From Ardenticatenaceae bacterium (GTDB lineage: Bacteria; Chloroflexota; Anaerolineae; Promineifilales; Promineifilaceae): 63,181 nt of DNA. Position numbers and translations under genes: made by a program. Within the stretch, counting starts at the first letter, position 1. The number at the start of each line of letters is the position of its first letter. The notes under the pieces were generated by a model that saw only the letters and a program-made list of their open reading frames with translations, was not told the origin of the DNA and made no database searches. This document shows positions 26,145-35,212 of the stretch, in pieces. Location of the stretch: positions 1 to 63,181 of the forward strand of contig JACKBU010000028.1 in NCBI GenBank assembly GCA_020634395.1. Direction: 5' to 3'.

Positions 26145-26472
26145 GAGACGCCTCCAGGGTATTCCCCGGAGGCTAAGGGGAACCTGCCAACCGGGGGATT
26201 AAGTTATTTGATTGACAGGTTTGAGAGTCGGCTTTGTACTCGGACTGCCAGGCTCTGTTTTTTCGTTCACTTTGTTCTCCATCAAGTAAGTCAGATCATT
26301 GAACCATTTTTTGTGGGCCACGGCCGTTTAGCCGCAACCCAACGACTGATTTTAGTCCTAATTTGCCATTGGCGTCAACAAGTTGATTAGCCAATTCAGG
26401 GTATAATCAGCGTAGGAAGCGAAAGATCGGCCAGAGGGAAACGGCCGTTATGAATGGAAAGGAGAAAAACAA
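26145..26472. other. Intergenic region between divergent mgtE and aldo/keto reductase genes
   Basis: About 330 bases without a supported gene. It holds the mgtE leader with its hairpin, two ACGGCCGT copies, and TATAAT at 26404-26409. That hexamer could serve as a -10 for the reductase gene, but I see no well-spaced -35. Confidence 0.5.
26150..26173 (-). promoter_or_regulatory. Hairpin sequestering the mgtE ribosome site
   Basis: On the minus strand GCCTCCGGGG and CCCTGGAGGC form a 10-bp stem with an AATA loop. The 3' arm contains the Shine-Dalgarno GGAGG six bases before the ATG. Such a fold would hide the site. A second possible pairing lies just upstream (CCCCCGGTT with AACCTGCC-type sequence near 26180-26200). 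No known Mg2+ riboswitch class was recognised. Confidence 0.55.
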
Positions 26473-27327
26473 ATGATTCCCACACTACCTTTTGGGCGCA
26501 CCGGCCACCAAAGCACACGCACCTTATTCGGCGCGTTTGCCGTGGGATTTATGCCCCAGCGCGAAGCCGACCGCATTTTGGACCTGCTGCTAACCTATGG
26601 CGTCAACCATATCGACACGGCCCACAGCTATGGCGACGCGGAACTGCGCATCGGCCCCTGGATGAAACACCATCGCCAGGACTTTTTCCTGGCGACCAAA
26701 ACCGAGCAGCGCACCTATGCCGGCGCCTGGGACGAGCTGCGCCAATCGCTGGACCGGATGAAAACAGACCACATCGACTTGTGGCAAATGCACATCCTGG
26801 TGGATCCGGCCGAGTGGGAAACGGCCATGGGCCCCGGCGGTGCGCTGGAAGCGTTCATCGAGGCGCGGGAACAAGGGCTGGTGCGCTATCTGGGCGTGAC
26901 CGGGCACGGCGTGACAGTCGCCCAAATGCACCTGCGCAGCCTGGAGCGCTTCGATTTCGACTCTGTACTGCTGCCCTATAACTACGCCATGATGCAAAAT
27001 CCGCAGTACGCTGCCGATTTTGAGGCGCTGCTGCGCGTGTGTGAAGAGCGGCACGTGGCTGTGCAAACCATCAAGTCGCTGGCCCGCGGGCCGTGGGGCG
27101 ATAAGCCGCAAACGCGCAACACCTGGTATGAACCATTTGAAGGCGAGGCAGAGATTGAAACGGCCGTACACTGGGTCCTCAACCGCCCCAACATCTTCCT
27201 CAACACAGCCGGCGACCCCGATTTGCTGCCCCAAATACTGGCTGCGGCCAGCCGTTTCCAACCTACCAAGCAGTCAGACCTGGACGGCCGTATGGCAGAA
27301 ATTCACGTCGAGCCGCTGTTTACATGA
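26473..27327 (+). CDS. Aldo/keto reductase
   Basis: 284 residues from ATG 26473, with AAAGGAG upstream. TIM-barrel NADPH oxidoreductase. The catalytic tetrad is visible: Asp in NHIDTAHSYG, Tyr four or five residues later, Lys in LATKTEQR, and His in DLWQMHIL. The middle and C-terminal parts (YNYAMMQNPQYA, IKSLARGPWG) match the group of aldo/keto reductases common in Chloroflexota and Firmicutes. Substrate not predictable; single-gene unit. Confidence 0.9.
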   Translation: MIPTLPFGRTGHQSTRTLFGAFAVGFMPQREADRILDLLLTYGVNHIDTAHSYGDAELRIGPWMKHHRQDFFLATKTEQRTYAGAWDELRQSLDRMKTDHIDLWQMHILVDPAEWETAMGPGGALEAFIEAREQGLVRYLGVTGHGVTVAQMHLRSLERFDFDSVLLPYNYAMMQNPQYAADFEALLRVCEERHVAVQTIKSLARGPWGDKPQTRNTWYEPFEGEAEIETAVHWVLNRPNIFLNTAGDPDLLPQILAAASRFQPTKQSDLDGRMAEIHVEPLFT

Positions 27328-27388
27328 ATTCGGGATTGGCCAGAGTATCTGCTTTCAATTCTAGAAAACACTATCTGCCGGATTGGGA

Positions 27389-30300
27389 ATGGAATTAGAA
27401 GAACTGCAGCAACAACTAGCCCAGTTGAAGCAGACGAACGCCTCTCTAACCGCCAGAATGGCGCGCCTGGAGCGAGTAGAGAAGACGTTAAATGCTGTTT
27501 TGGCCGGCACGGCCACCCAAACCGGCGACGATTTTTTTGTCTCGCTTGTTAAGCACATTGCCGCCGCCCTGGAGGCAAAGTACGCGCTGGTCGGGGTGCT
27601 GAGCGGGCCAAACCATGACCTGGTGCAAACGATTGCCTTCTGGCAGGCTGACAAACCAGGAAACAACTTTAACTATGAACTGGCGGGCAGTCCTTGTGCC
27701 AATGTGATCGAAAGCGGGCTGCAGTACTACGCGAACGGTGTTCAGACGCTGTTCCCTGACGATCCAGGGCTGGCTACCAAACAGATTGAGTGCTATATCG
27801 GCGCGCCTATTGTGGATGCGGCGGGTGAGCCGCTGGGCATTCTGGCAGTCATGCATGACAAGGTCATGGAAATGGCTGTGGATTCCGTGCCGATTGTGGA
27901 GCTGTTTGCCAAGCGGGCCGGGGCGGAACTGGAGCGTAAGCGCAGCGAGGAAATCCTGCGCGAATCGGAGAGCCGTTACCGGCGGCTAGTGGAGCAGTCC
28001 AACGAAGTTATTTTCCTGCTGTATAACGGCCGTTTCGAACTGGTCAACAGGCGGTTCTGCGAATTGTTCGAAGTGACGCTGGAAGAAATTTATTCCGGCA
28101 AGGTTACGTACCTGGATCTGATAACCCCCGAATACCGGCAGCCTATCCAGGAAGGCAACCAGCAGTTAGAGGCCGGCCAGATTGGATTGGAACGCTACGA
28201 GCTTTACGCCCAAACCCATCACGGCCGTGTCTTCCCCGTCGAGGTTTCCGTTTCCTACCTGGACTATCGGGGAGGAAAGGCCGTGCAGGGCCTGGTTCGC
28301 GATCTCACCGAACAAAAGCGGGCCGAAAACGCCGAACGAACACAGCGCGAGCTGGCCGAAGCCCTCCACGAAATCGGTCTGGCGCTGAGCGCCTCGCTGG
28401 AGGTAGAAACCGTTCTAGATTTGCTGCTGGATCAGCTGGGGCGGGTAGTGCCGTATGACACGGCCACCGTGATCGAAGTGCAGGGTAACCAGACCCACAT
28501 CGTGCGGGCGCGCGGCTATGAAAAGTTCGATATTCCGCTGAACACCACCGAACAGCCGCGTTCATTGGACGTAAGCGAAGCCCTGACCTGGCAAAAGATG
28601 ATTGCGACGAAACGGCCGTTAATCATCCCCGACATCGATGAGAGCCCCTTATGGCGGCCAAGCGAGTTTAACCCCCACACGCGCTCGTGGGCCAGCGCGC
28701 CCGTCCTCGTCGGCAGTGAAGTGGTGGCCTTCCTCTCCACCAACAAGGTCGAGCCTGATTTTTACACCCAGGAACACGGGCAGCGGCTCTCGGCATTTGC
28801 CGCCCAGGCTGCTTTAGCCCTGCAAAATGCGCATCTCTTTGCGGAGGCCAATGCCCGCGCCGAAGCTTTGCGCATCACCGGCGACATTTTGCGCGCCTTG
28901 AACGCCGCCTCGAACATCCAGGATGCCTTTCCCATCCTGGTGGAGAAACTCCAAGCGGCTACCGGCTGCGGCCGGGTTACCCTGGCCCAACTGGACGAAA
29001 GTGGGGAATGGGCTCACTTTATCGCCCTGCACGACAGCCAAAACAAGCTGCAGCCTCCCTTTCGGCTGCACACTTCGCAGTCGGCGGCCAGCGACGATCT
29101 GGTAAACGGCCGTATCCACATCGTCCCCGATATCGCCACCGAACTGGACTTTCGCGCCGGCCAACTGCTGTACCGTGATGGCTACCGGGCCTACATTGCC
29201 CTGCCCCTTCTGGTCAACGAGGAGACAAAAGGCGTCTTCACGCTCAGTTGGACGCAGGAGAACGGCTGCTACCAGGCCGACCTTGCCCTGCTGCAGCAAA
29301 TTGCCAGCGTGGTGGCGTTGGGACTGGAACGCAGCCAGTTGTTTGCCAAAACCCACACGCGCACCCAGGAACTAAACCTGCTGAACAAAGTCATTTCTGC
29401 GGCGGCTTCCGGCCAGCGAGAAGAGCAGATCAAGAAAGTATTTTGCCAGGAAGTGGCCCAATACCTGGACGTGGATCATGTCTCGCTGCTGGAAGTGGAT
29501 GAAACGCTCACTTCGGGCATGGTAACGGCGCAATATCTGCAGGAACCTGCCATTTCTCTGGTTGGCCGGACCCTGATGCTGGAGACGACGAGTTTTTTGT
29601 TAACGGCCGTTACCGAATCTCAGGCACCCGTCGCCGTTCCCAACCTGGCCCACACAACATTGACGCCGGGCATCGCCAAGCTGATAGAGAAATACCACCT
29701 CGTCTCCGCGCTGCTGGCGCCCATTCCCTTGCGCGGCAGCCTGATAGGCATCATGGGCATTGGCTCATCTCGGCCGCGCATCTTTAATCCCGAAGAAATC
29801 CGACTGACCCAGACAGTGTGCGAAGAGTTGGGCCGCATTCTGGAAACGGCGCGGCTCTACGATCAACTGCGCAACCACGCCGCCGAACTGGAAGAGTACG
29901 TCCAGGCCCGCACCAGCGAACTGGCCGAAGCCAACGAACAGCTAAAAGAACTGGATGCCCTGAAATCCCAGTTTGTATCTGACGTTTCCCACGAACTGCG
30001 CACGCCGGTAACCAATTTAAAGCTGTACCTGGACCTTCTGGAACACAAAGGGCCAGGCTTGCTGCCCAAATATCTTCCCATCCTGCAAAAACAGGCCGAT
30101 CGTCTGGGGCAGTTGATTCAGGACATATTAGATCTGTCGCGGCTCGACATCCGCCATCGTACGGTGGCAGGGTTTGAGCCGGTGGACCTGAACAACGTGG
30201 CGCAGGATGTCATTGCCGCCCACCAGCCCCGCGCCGAAGTGGCCGGGCTGCGCCTCACCTTCTCCGCCGCGCCCGATTTGCCTCTGGTTCTGGGAGATCG

Positions 30301-30646
30301 CAACCAGTTGGCGCAGGTGGTAACGAATCTGCTGGTCAACGCCATCAGCTACACCGAACAGGGCAGCATCGAGGTGCAAACCTCCGAGTGCGCCAATAAG
30401 AAACAGATTTGCCTGAGCGTAAAAGACACCGGCATTGGCATTTATGATGATGACCTGTCTTATCTGTTTAATCGTTTCTACCGGGGGCAGCGGGCACGCC
30501 AATCGAACATTCCGGGAACCGGTCTGGGGTTGGCAATTGCTCAGGAAATTGTGCATCTGCATGGCGGCCACATTGAGGTGTACAGCGTGGTGAACCAGGG
30601 TTCTACCTTTCGGGTTTATCTGCCGCTGGCAAGAGACGTAGAGTAG
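27389..30646 (+). CDS. Multi-GAF/PAS sensor histidine kinase
   Basis: About 1085 residues from ATG 27389; a TTG at 27383 would add two residues. Order: short coiled coil (1-30), GAF (about 35-185), PAS (about 200-310), three further GAF domains (about 325-480, 490-650, 660-830), coiled coil, HisKA with phospho-acceptor His near 868 in SDVSHELRTPV, and HATPase with NQLAQVVTNLLVNA, DTGIGI and GTGLGLAIA. No membrane segment, so it is a cytoplasmic sensor of small ligands, light or redox. No response regulator is adjacent; its partner may be among the receivers at 38-44 kb. Confidence 0.93.
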   Translation: MELEELQQQLAQLKQTNASLTARMARLERVEKTLNAVLAGTATQTGDDFFVSLVKHIAAALEAKYALVGVLSGPNHDLVQTIAFWQADKPGNNFNYELAGSPCANVIESGLQYYANGVQTLFPDDPGLATKQIECYIGAPIVDAAGEPLGILAVMHDKVMEMAVDSVPIVELFAKRAGAELERKRSEEILRESESRYRRLVEQSNEVIFLLYNGRFELVNRRFCELFEVTLEEIYSGKVTYLDLITPEYRQPIQEGNQQLEAGQIGLERYELYAQTHHGRVFPVEVSVSYLDYRGGKAVQGLVRDLTEQKRAENAERTQRELAEALHEIGLALSASLEVETVLDLLLDQLGRVVPYDTATVIEVQGNQTHIVRARGYEKFDIPLNTTEQPRSLDVSEALTWQKMIATKRPLIIPDIDESPLWRPSEFNPHTRSWASAPVLVGSEVVAFLSTNKVEPDFYTQEHGQRLSAFAAQAALALQNAHLFAEANARAEALRITGDILRALNAASNIQDAFPILVEKLQAATGCGRVTLAQLDESGEWAHFIALHDSQNKLQPPFRLHTSQSAASDDLVNGRIHIVPDIATELDFRAGQLLYRDGYRAYIALPLLVNEETKGVFTLSWTQENGCYQADLALLQQIASVVALGLERSQLFAKTHTRTQELNLLNKVISAAASGQREEQIKKVFCQEVAQYLDVDHVSLLEVDETLTSGMVTAQYLQEPAISLVGRTLMLETTSFLLTAVTESQAPVAVPNLAHTTLTPGIAKLIEKYHLVSALLAPIPLRGSLIGIMGIGSSRPRIFNPEEIRLTQTVCEELGRILETARLYDQLRNHAAELEEYVQARTSELAEANEQLKELDALKSQFVSDVSHELRTPVTNLKLYLDLLEHKGPGLLPKYLPILQKQADRLGQLIQDILDLSRLDIRHRTVAGFEPVDLNNVAQDVIAAHQPRAEVAGLRLTFSAAPDLPLVLGDRNQLAQVVTNLLVNAISYTEQGSIEVQTSECANKKQICLSVKDTGIGIYDDDLSYLFNRFYRGQRARQSNIPGTGLGLAIAQEIVHLHGGHIEVYSVVNQGSTFRVYLPLARDVE

Positions 30647-30749
30647 CAGCTGACGCCGCGGAACACGGCCGTTTCCCCTCCGCTCTCTCCCCCGCCCTAC
30701 AAAACCCGGCCAGTCTCCACTATAATACCCCGCTAAACAGGCAGACCTT

Positions 30750-32789
30750 ATGCAATCTCCGCTCGATTCCGCCAACCGCGCTCCGGCGCGCGCCGCCAAG
30801 CTCATTTTGTTGGCGCTTATCATGCTGATAGGCGCATTTTTTCGCCTCTACCAGATAGGAACCATCCCGCCGGGCGATGGTTTCGATCCGGCCTACTACG
30901 GCCTGGACGCGCTGCGTATCCTGGCCGGCGAGCATCCCCTCTACTTTGCCACGAACTTTGGCCGCGAGGCGCTGTTTAGCTACATCGTCGCGGCGGTGTA
31001 TGCGCTGACCGGCCCGGGCACGTTGGGCATTCATCTGGCCTCGGCGTTGGTCTCCATTCTGACCATCCCGGCCGTATTTCTGGCGGGCAACGAACTGTTT
31101 CAGCGAGAGAAAGAGGGCTGGCTGGCCCAATATGGCGGGCTGTTGGCGGCGCTGGTGCTGGCGCTCTCGTTCTGGCACCTCATTTGGAGCCGTTACAGCG
31201 TGCGGGCCATCCTGATCCCGCTGTTTGTGGCGCTGCTGTGCTTTTTCTTGCTGCGCGGCTGGCGTACGCAGCGGCGGCGCTATTTTTTGCTGGCCGGATT
31301 GGTGATGGGGCTGGGATTTTACACCTATCAACTGGCGCAGTTGTTTCCGATTCTGGCGGCGCTGGGCTTTGCTTATGAACTGATCGCCCGGCGGGCAGTG
31401 ACACGGCGCGACGTGGGCGATATGGCGCTGGTGTTCGGCACGGCCGTTCTCCTCGCCTTACCCCTGGCCTTCTACGCCTACCAGAATCCGGGCGTCTTCA
31501 ACCAGCGCATCGGCGACGTGTTTGTGCTGAAGGAGAGCAACCCCCTGGCGGAACAGGCGCGCATCCTGGCGGGGCACATCTGGCAGGTGGTGCGGATGTA
31601 CACCGTAGAAGGCGACAGCGACCCGCTGATCAACATCCCCGGACGGCCGTCGCTCTCTCCCTTCCTGGCGCTGGCCTTCGTGGGCGGTGTGCTGCTGGCG
31701 CTGTGGCGCTGGCGGCGGCCCCAGTACCTCTTCCTGCTGACGTGGTTGGGCCTGATGTCGGCCCCCGCCTTCCTGGCGGAGAAGGCGGCCATGAGCAAAC
31801 GGGCGCTGGGCGCGCTGCCAGCGGCGACCCTGCTCATCGCGCTGGCGCTGCTGCTGCCGCTGGATTGGCTGCGCCGCCAATCTAAGCAGGGCAGACGGTG
31901 GCCGATGTGGGCGTACACGGCCGTTCTCCTCCTTGGCCTGCTCTTTACCGGCTGGCGCAGCTTTAGCGATCTGTTTCTGGTGTGGGGCGTGGACCCGCTG
32001 CTGTACACCCATTATAACGTCGGCGTGGCCGAGATTGGGGAATACATCGCCGCTTTACCGGCCGACGAAACCATCTATCTGTCACCCACCTACATCGATC
32101 ATTCGACGCTGAAACTGCACTCCGGCAATCGCGAAGGGATTCGGCCGTATAACGGCCGTCACTGCTTCGTCTATCCGCAGCAAACAAGCGGGGAAACCAC
32201 CTACATCATCGTGCCGGGCGACGAGGGCAACAGCCTGCCGCTGTTAGGCAGCGCCTTCCCGCAGGGCGGCGTCAGCCACGAAGGCTATTTGGGCAACGGC
32301 AACCGCTATTTCGTCGCTTACCAGATTCCGCCGGACGCGGCGGCGCAGATGGGACCGCAGCAAACGGCCGTTGCCAATTGGGACGACCAGTTGGCCCTGC
32401 TGGGCTTCGACCTCGCCCAAGATACCTTCCGCGCCGGGGACACCATCACCCTGAACCTCTACTTACAGCCGCTGGCCGACATGAAAGCCAACTATACCGC
32501 CTTCCTCCACCTGCGCGGCGCGGAGAATCCGGCCACGGGCAGCCCCGTCTGGGGGCAGGTAGACCGGGAACCGTGCTTCCAATCCTATCCCACCTCATGG
32601 TGGCAGCCCGGTGAAGTGATCCGCGACACCTTCGACCTGATCATCGCCCCAGACACCCCGCCCGGCGACTACCAGATCACCCTGGGCTTTTATCACTGGC
32701 CGGAACTCACCCGCCTGCCAATTGTGACCAGCAGCCAGGCAGTGCTGGACGATACGGCCGTTTTGCAAACCATCCGCGTGGAACCGTAA
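30750..32789 (+). CDS. GT39/ArnT-like membrane glycosyltransferase
   Basis: 679 residues. About eleven N-terminal membrane helices (to about residue 420) are followed by an extracytoplasmic C-terminal domain rich in beta strands. The first loop, after FFRLYQIGTIPPG, carries acidic residues in GFDPAYYGLDA, as expected for the metal/lipid-sugar site of PMT/ArnT-type GT-C enzymes. It would transfer a sugar from a polyprenyl-phosphate donor to protein or lipid outside the membrane. A TATAAT at about 30720-30725 may be the -10 of its promoter. Confidence 0.82.
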   Translation: MQSPLDSANRAPARAAKLILLALIMLIGAFFRLYQIGTIPPGDGFDPAYYGLDALRILAGEHPLYFATNFGREALFSYIVAAVYALTGPGTLGIHLASALVSILTIPAVFLAGNELFQREKEGWLAQYGGLLAALVLALSFWHLIWSRYSVRAILIPLFVALLCFFLLRGWRTQRRRYFLLAGLVMGLGFYTYQLAQLFPILAALGFAYELIARRAVTRRDVGDMALVFGTAVLLALPLAFYAYQNPGVFNQRIGDVFVLKESNPLAEQARILAGHIWQVVRMYTVEGDSDPLINIPGRPSLSPFLALAFVGGVLLALWRWRRPQYLFLLTWLGLMSAPAFLAEKAAMSKRALGALPAATLLIALALLLPLDWLRRQSKQGRRWPMWAYTAVLLLGLLFTGWRSFSDLFLVWGVDPLLYTHYNVGVAEIGEYIAALPADETIYLSPTYIDHSTLKLHSGNREGIRPYNGRHCFVYPQQTSGETTYIIVPGDEGNSLPLLGSAFPQGGVSHEGYLGNGNRYFVAYQIPPDAAAQMGPQQTAVANWDDQLALLGFDLAQDTFRAGDTITLNLYLQPLADMKANYTAFLHLRGAENPATGSPVWGQVDREPCFQSYPTSWWQPGEVIRDTFDLIIAPDTPPGDYQITLGFYHWPELTRLPIVTSSQAVLDDTAVLQTIRVEP

Positions 32790-32887
32790 CGGCCGTGCGC
32801 CTGAGCAGTGGTAAAATACGGTTGGTAGTGCTATGTTCTAACCAACGATGCCACCTCACCCACGAACTGACAAATGGAGGCCCTGTT

Positions 32888-34867
32888 ATGAGCGAGATAG
32901 AAAACCATCAATTATTGTGGCAGCCGGATACGGCCGTCGTCGAACAAGCCAACCTCACCCACTACATGCGCTGGCTGGCGGCGCAAAAAGATTTGCACTT
33001 TCACACCTACCACCAGCTGTGGACCTGGTCGGTCGAGAACATTGCTGACTTCTGGGAAAGCCTGTGGGACTACTTTGGGTTGACCTACTCACAGCGCTGG
33101 GAGACGCCTCTGGCCAGTCGGGAAATGCCCGGCGCGCAGTGGTTCCCCGGCGCGCGGCTCAATTACGCCGAAAATATCTTTGCCCGTATGACCAGCGAGC
33201 GCCCGATGATGCTTTATAAGGCCGAAGACGAGCCGCTGATCGAAATTAGCTGGCAGTCCGTTTATGACCAGGCCAACCGGCTGGCAGAAGCGCTGCGGCA
33301 AATGGGTGTGCAGCCCGGCGACCGGGTGGTGGCCTACCTGCCCAACATCCCGCAGACGATAACGGCCGTGCTGGCCGTCGCCAGCCTGGGAGCGATCTGG
33401 TCCAGCTGTTCGCCCGACTTCGGCAGCCGCAGCGTGTTGGATCGCTTCAGCCAGATCGAACCCAAAGTACTTATTGCCGTTGATGGCTATCGTTACGGCG
33501 GCAAGGCTTTTGACAGGCGGGCGGTCCTGGCGGAACTGCAGTCTGCCCTACCCACCATCGAGCAGACCATCCTGGTGCCCTTTGCGGAAACGGCCGTGGG
33601 CAACCTGAAAAACACCGTGCTGTGGGAAGAAGTCTTGGCCGGCGTCACCCCGCCCGCGCAGATGAGCTTTGCCCAGGTTCCCTTCGATCATCCGCTGTGG
33701 GTGCTGTACTCCTCCGGTACAACGGGGCTGCCCAAGCCCATCGTGCAGGGCCACGGCGGCATCTTGCTGGAACATGCCAAAGCAACCATCTTCCACAACG
33801 ACCTGAAACCGGGCGACCGTTTCTTCTGGTATACCTCCACGGGTTGGATGATGTGGAATTACCTGCTGGGCAGCCTGCTCTCCGGGGCCGCCATCATTGT
33901 CTACAACGGCAGTCCGGGTTATCCCGACCTGAACGCCTTGTTTGCCCTGGCCGAAGCCAGCGGCATGACCTACTTTGGCACATCGGCCGCCTTCATCAGC
34001 GCCTGTATGAAGGCAGATATCCATCCAAAACAGACCTATGACCTGAGCCGCATCCGCGGCGTGGGCTCTACTGGTTCGCCCCTGACCAGCGAAGGCTTTC
34101 AGTGGGTCTACGACAACATCAATCGCCATCTGGCGCTGGAGTCACTCAGCGGCGGCACGGATTTGTGCACGGCTTTCGTCGGCGGGGCGCGTATCCTGCC
34201 CATCTACACCGGGGAAATTCAAGGCGCGTCGCTGGGCGCCAGGGTGCAGGCCTTCGACGAGGACGGCGAACCGGTAGTGGACGAAGTAGGAGAACTGGTC
34301 ATTACCGAGCCGATGCCTTCTATGCCGCTCTACTTTTGGAATGACCCGGACATGAACCGCTACCGGGAAAGTTATTTTGAGATGTATCCGGGCGTGTGGC
34401 GGCATGGGGATTGGATTGCCTTCAATGAACGAGGTGGGTGTGTGATATACGGCCGTTCCGATTCCACCATCAATCGCCAGGGCATCCGCATGGGCACCAG
34501 CGAAATTTACCGCGTCGTGGAATCTTTCGACGAAGTGATAGACAGCCTCATCATCGATCTGGAACTGCTGGGGCGCGAATCTTACATGCCGCTGTTTATC
34601 GTCCTGCGGCCCGGCCTGGAATTAGACGATGACCTGCGGGCGCGCATCAAACAGAAGCTGCGCGAAGAGGTCTCGCCCCGTCATGTGCCCAATGAAATCA
34701 TCCAGGTGGAGCAGATTCCCTATACGCTCAGCGGCAAAAAGATGGAAGTCCCGATTCGTAAGATTTTGCTGGGCATGGATGTGCAGCAGGCGGCCAAACG
34801 CGGCGCCATGCGCAACCCGGAAAGCCTGGCTTTCTTCACCCACTTCGCCGAGGAGCTAGGAGAGTAG
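32888..34867 (+). CDS. Acetoacetyl-CoA synthetase
   Basis: 659 residues from ATG 32888 (GGAGG upstream). ANL-superfamily adenylate-forming enzyme with the acetoacetyl-CoA synthetase N-terminus (LWQPDTAVVEQANLTHYMRWL). P-loop: LYSSGTTGLPKPIVQGHGG. The hinge region is YGRSDSTINRQGIRMGTSE, and the catalytic Lys sits in YTLSGKKMEVPIRK near the end. It converts acetoacetate, ATP and CoA to acetoacetyl-CoA, linking ketone bodies or polyhydroxybutyrate breakdown to central metabolism. It stands alone here. Confidence 0.92.
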   Translation: MSEIENHQLLWQPDTAVVEQANLTHYMRWLAAQKDLHFHTYHQLWTWSVENIADFWESLWDYFGLTYSQRWETPLASREMPGAQWFPGARLNYAENIFARMTSERPMMLYKAEDEPLIEISWQSVYDQANRLAEALRQMGVQPGDRVVAYLPNIPQTITAVLAVASLGAIWSSCSPDFGSRSVLDRFSQIEPKVLIAVDGYRYGGKAFDRRAVLAELQSALPTIEQTILVPFAETAVGNLKNTVLWEEVLAGVTPPAQMSFAQVPFDHPLWVLYSSGTTGLPKPIVQGHGGILLEHAKATIFHNDLKPGDRFFWYTSTGWMMWNYLLGSLLSGAAIIVYNGSPGYPDLNALFALAEASGMTYFGTSAAFISACMKADIHPKQTYDLSRIRGVGSTGSPLTSEGFQWVYDNINRHLALESLSGGTDLCTAFVGGARILPIYTGEIQGASLGARVQAFDEDGEPVVDEVGELVITEPMPSMPLYFWNDPDMNRYRESYFEMYPGVWRHGDWIAFNERGGCVIYGRSDSTINRQGIRMGTSEIYRVVESFDEVIDSLIIDLELLGRESYMPLFIVLRPGLELDDDLRARIKQKLREEVSPRHVPNEIIQVEQIPYTLSGKKMEVPIRKILLGMDVQQAAKRGAMRNPESLAFFTHFAEELGE

Positions 34868-35212
34868 CAGAGGTCAATGCCATGAGCCCGCTGCGCCTGG
34901 AACGAGAATGGGGAGAAACGGCCGTTACCCAATTCGTCATCTCTAAAGCCGCCTGGCAATGTATGGGGAAACGGCCGTTGTCCCTCCCGCCCACACGCCG
35001 TTAGTACAAATAGACCATGTCCGGCGCCTGCACCGCCTCATAAATCAACGGTTCCTTCACGAAATCTACTCCTGCCAATTGATACAATGACCCCCTGAGG
35101 TGGAATGGAAGCCATGCGCGCGACCAGCTCCACGCCCGGCTCTTCCCTGCTCAAAGGGCGCTGCTCATCCGTTCTTAGCCCCTACTTGCGAAATCCACCT
35201 GGCGAAAATCCG
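34868..35212. other. Gene-poor interval before the hybrid kinase
   Basis: 345 bases holding only the doubtful 40-residue ORF and the open extension upstream of the hybrid kinase ATG at 35213. That extension (from 35105) is rich in Pro, Ser and Arg and is not family-like. No strong promoter or terminator was recognised. Confidence 0.4.
34882..35004 (+). CDS. Doubtful small ORF (40 residues)
   Basis: ATG 34882 to TAG 35004 encodes MSPLRLEREWGETAVTQF and a Pro/Arg-rich tail. It contains two ACGGCCGT copies in different frames, which argues for neutral sequence. It has no clear ribosome site and no recognised family. Listed only because the surrounding 345 bases contain nothing better. Confidence 0.15.
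   Translation: MSPLRLEREWGETAVTQFVISKAAWQCMGKRPLSLPPTRR

Noticed and set aside
26150..26400. Known Mg2+ riboswitch (M-box) before mgtE
   Set aside because: I could not match the conserved core of the M-box; only a local hairpin over the ribosome site is supported.
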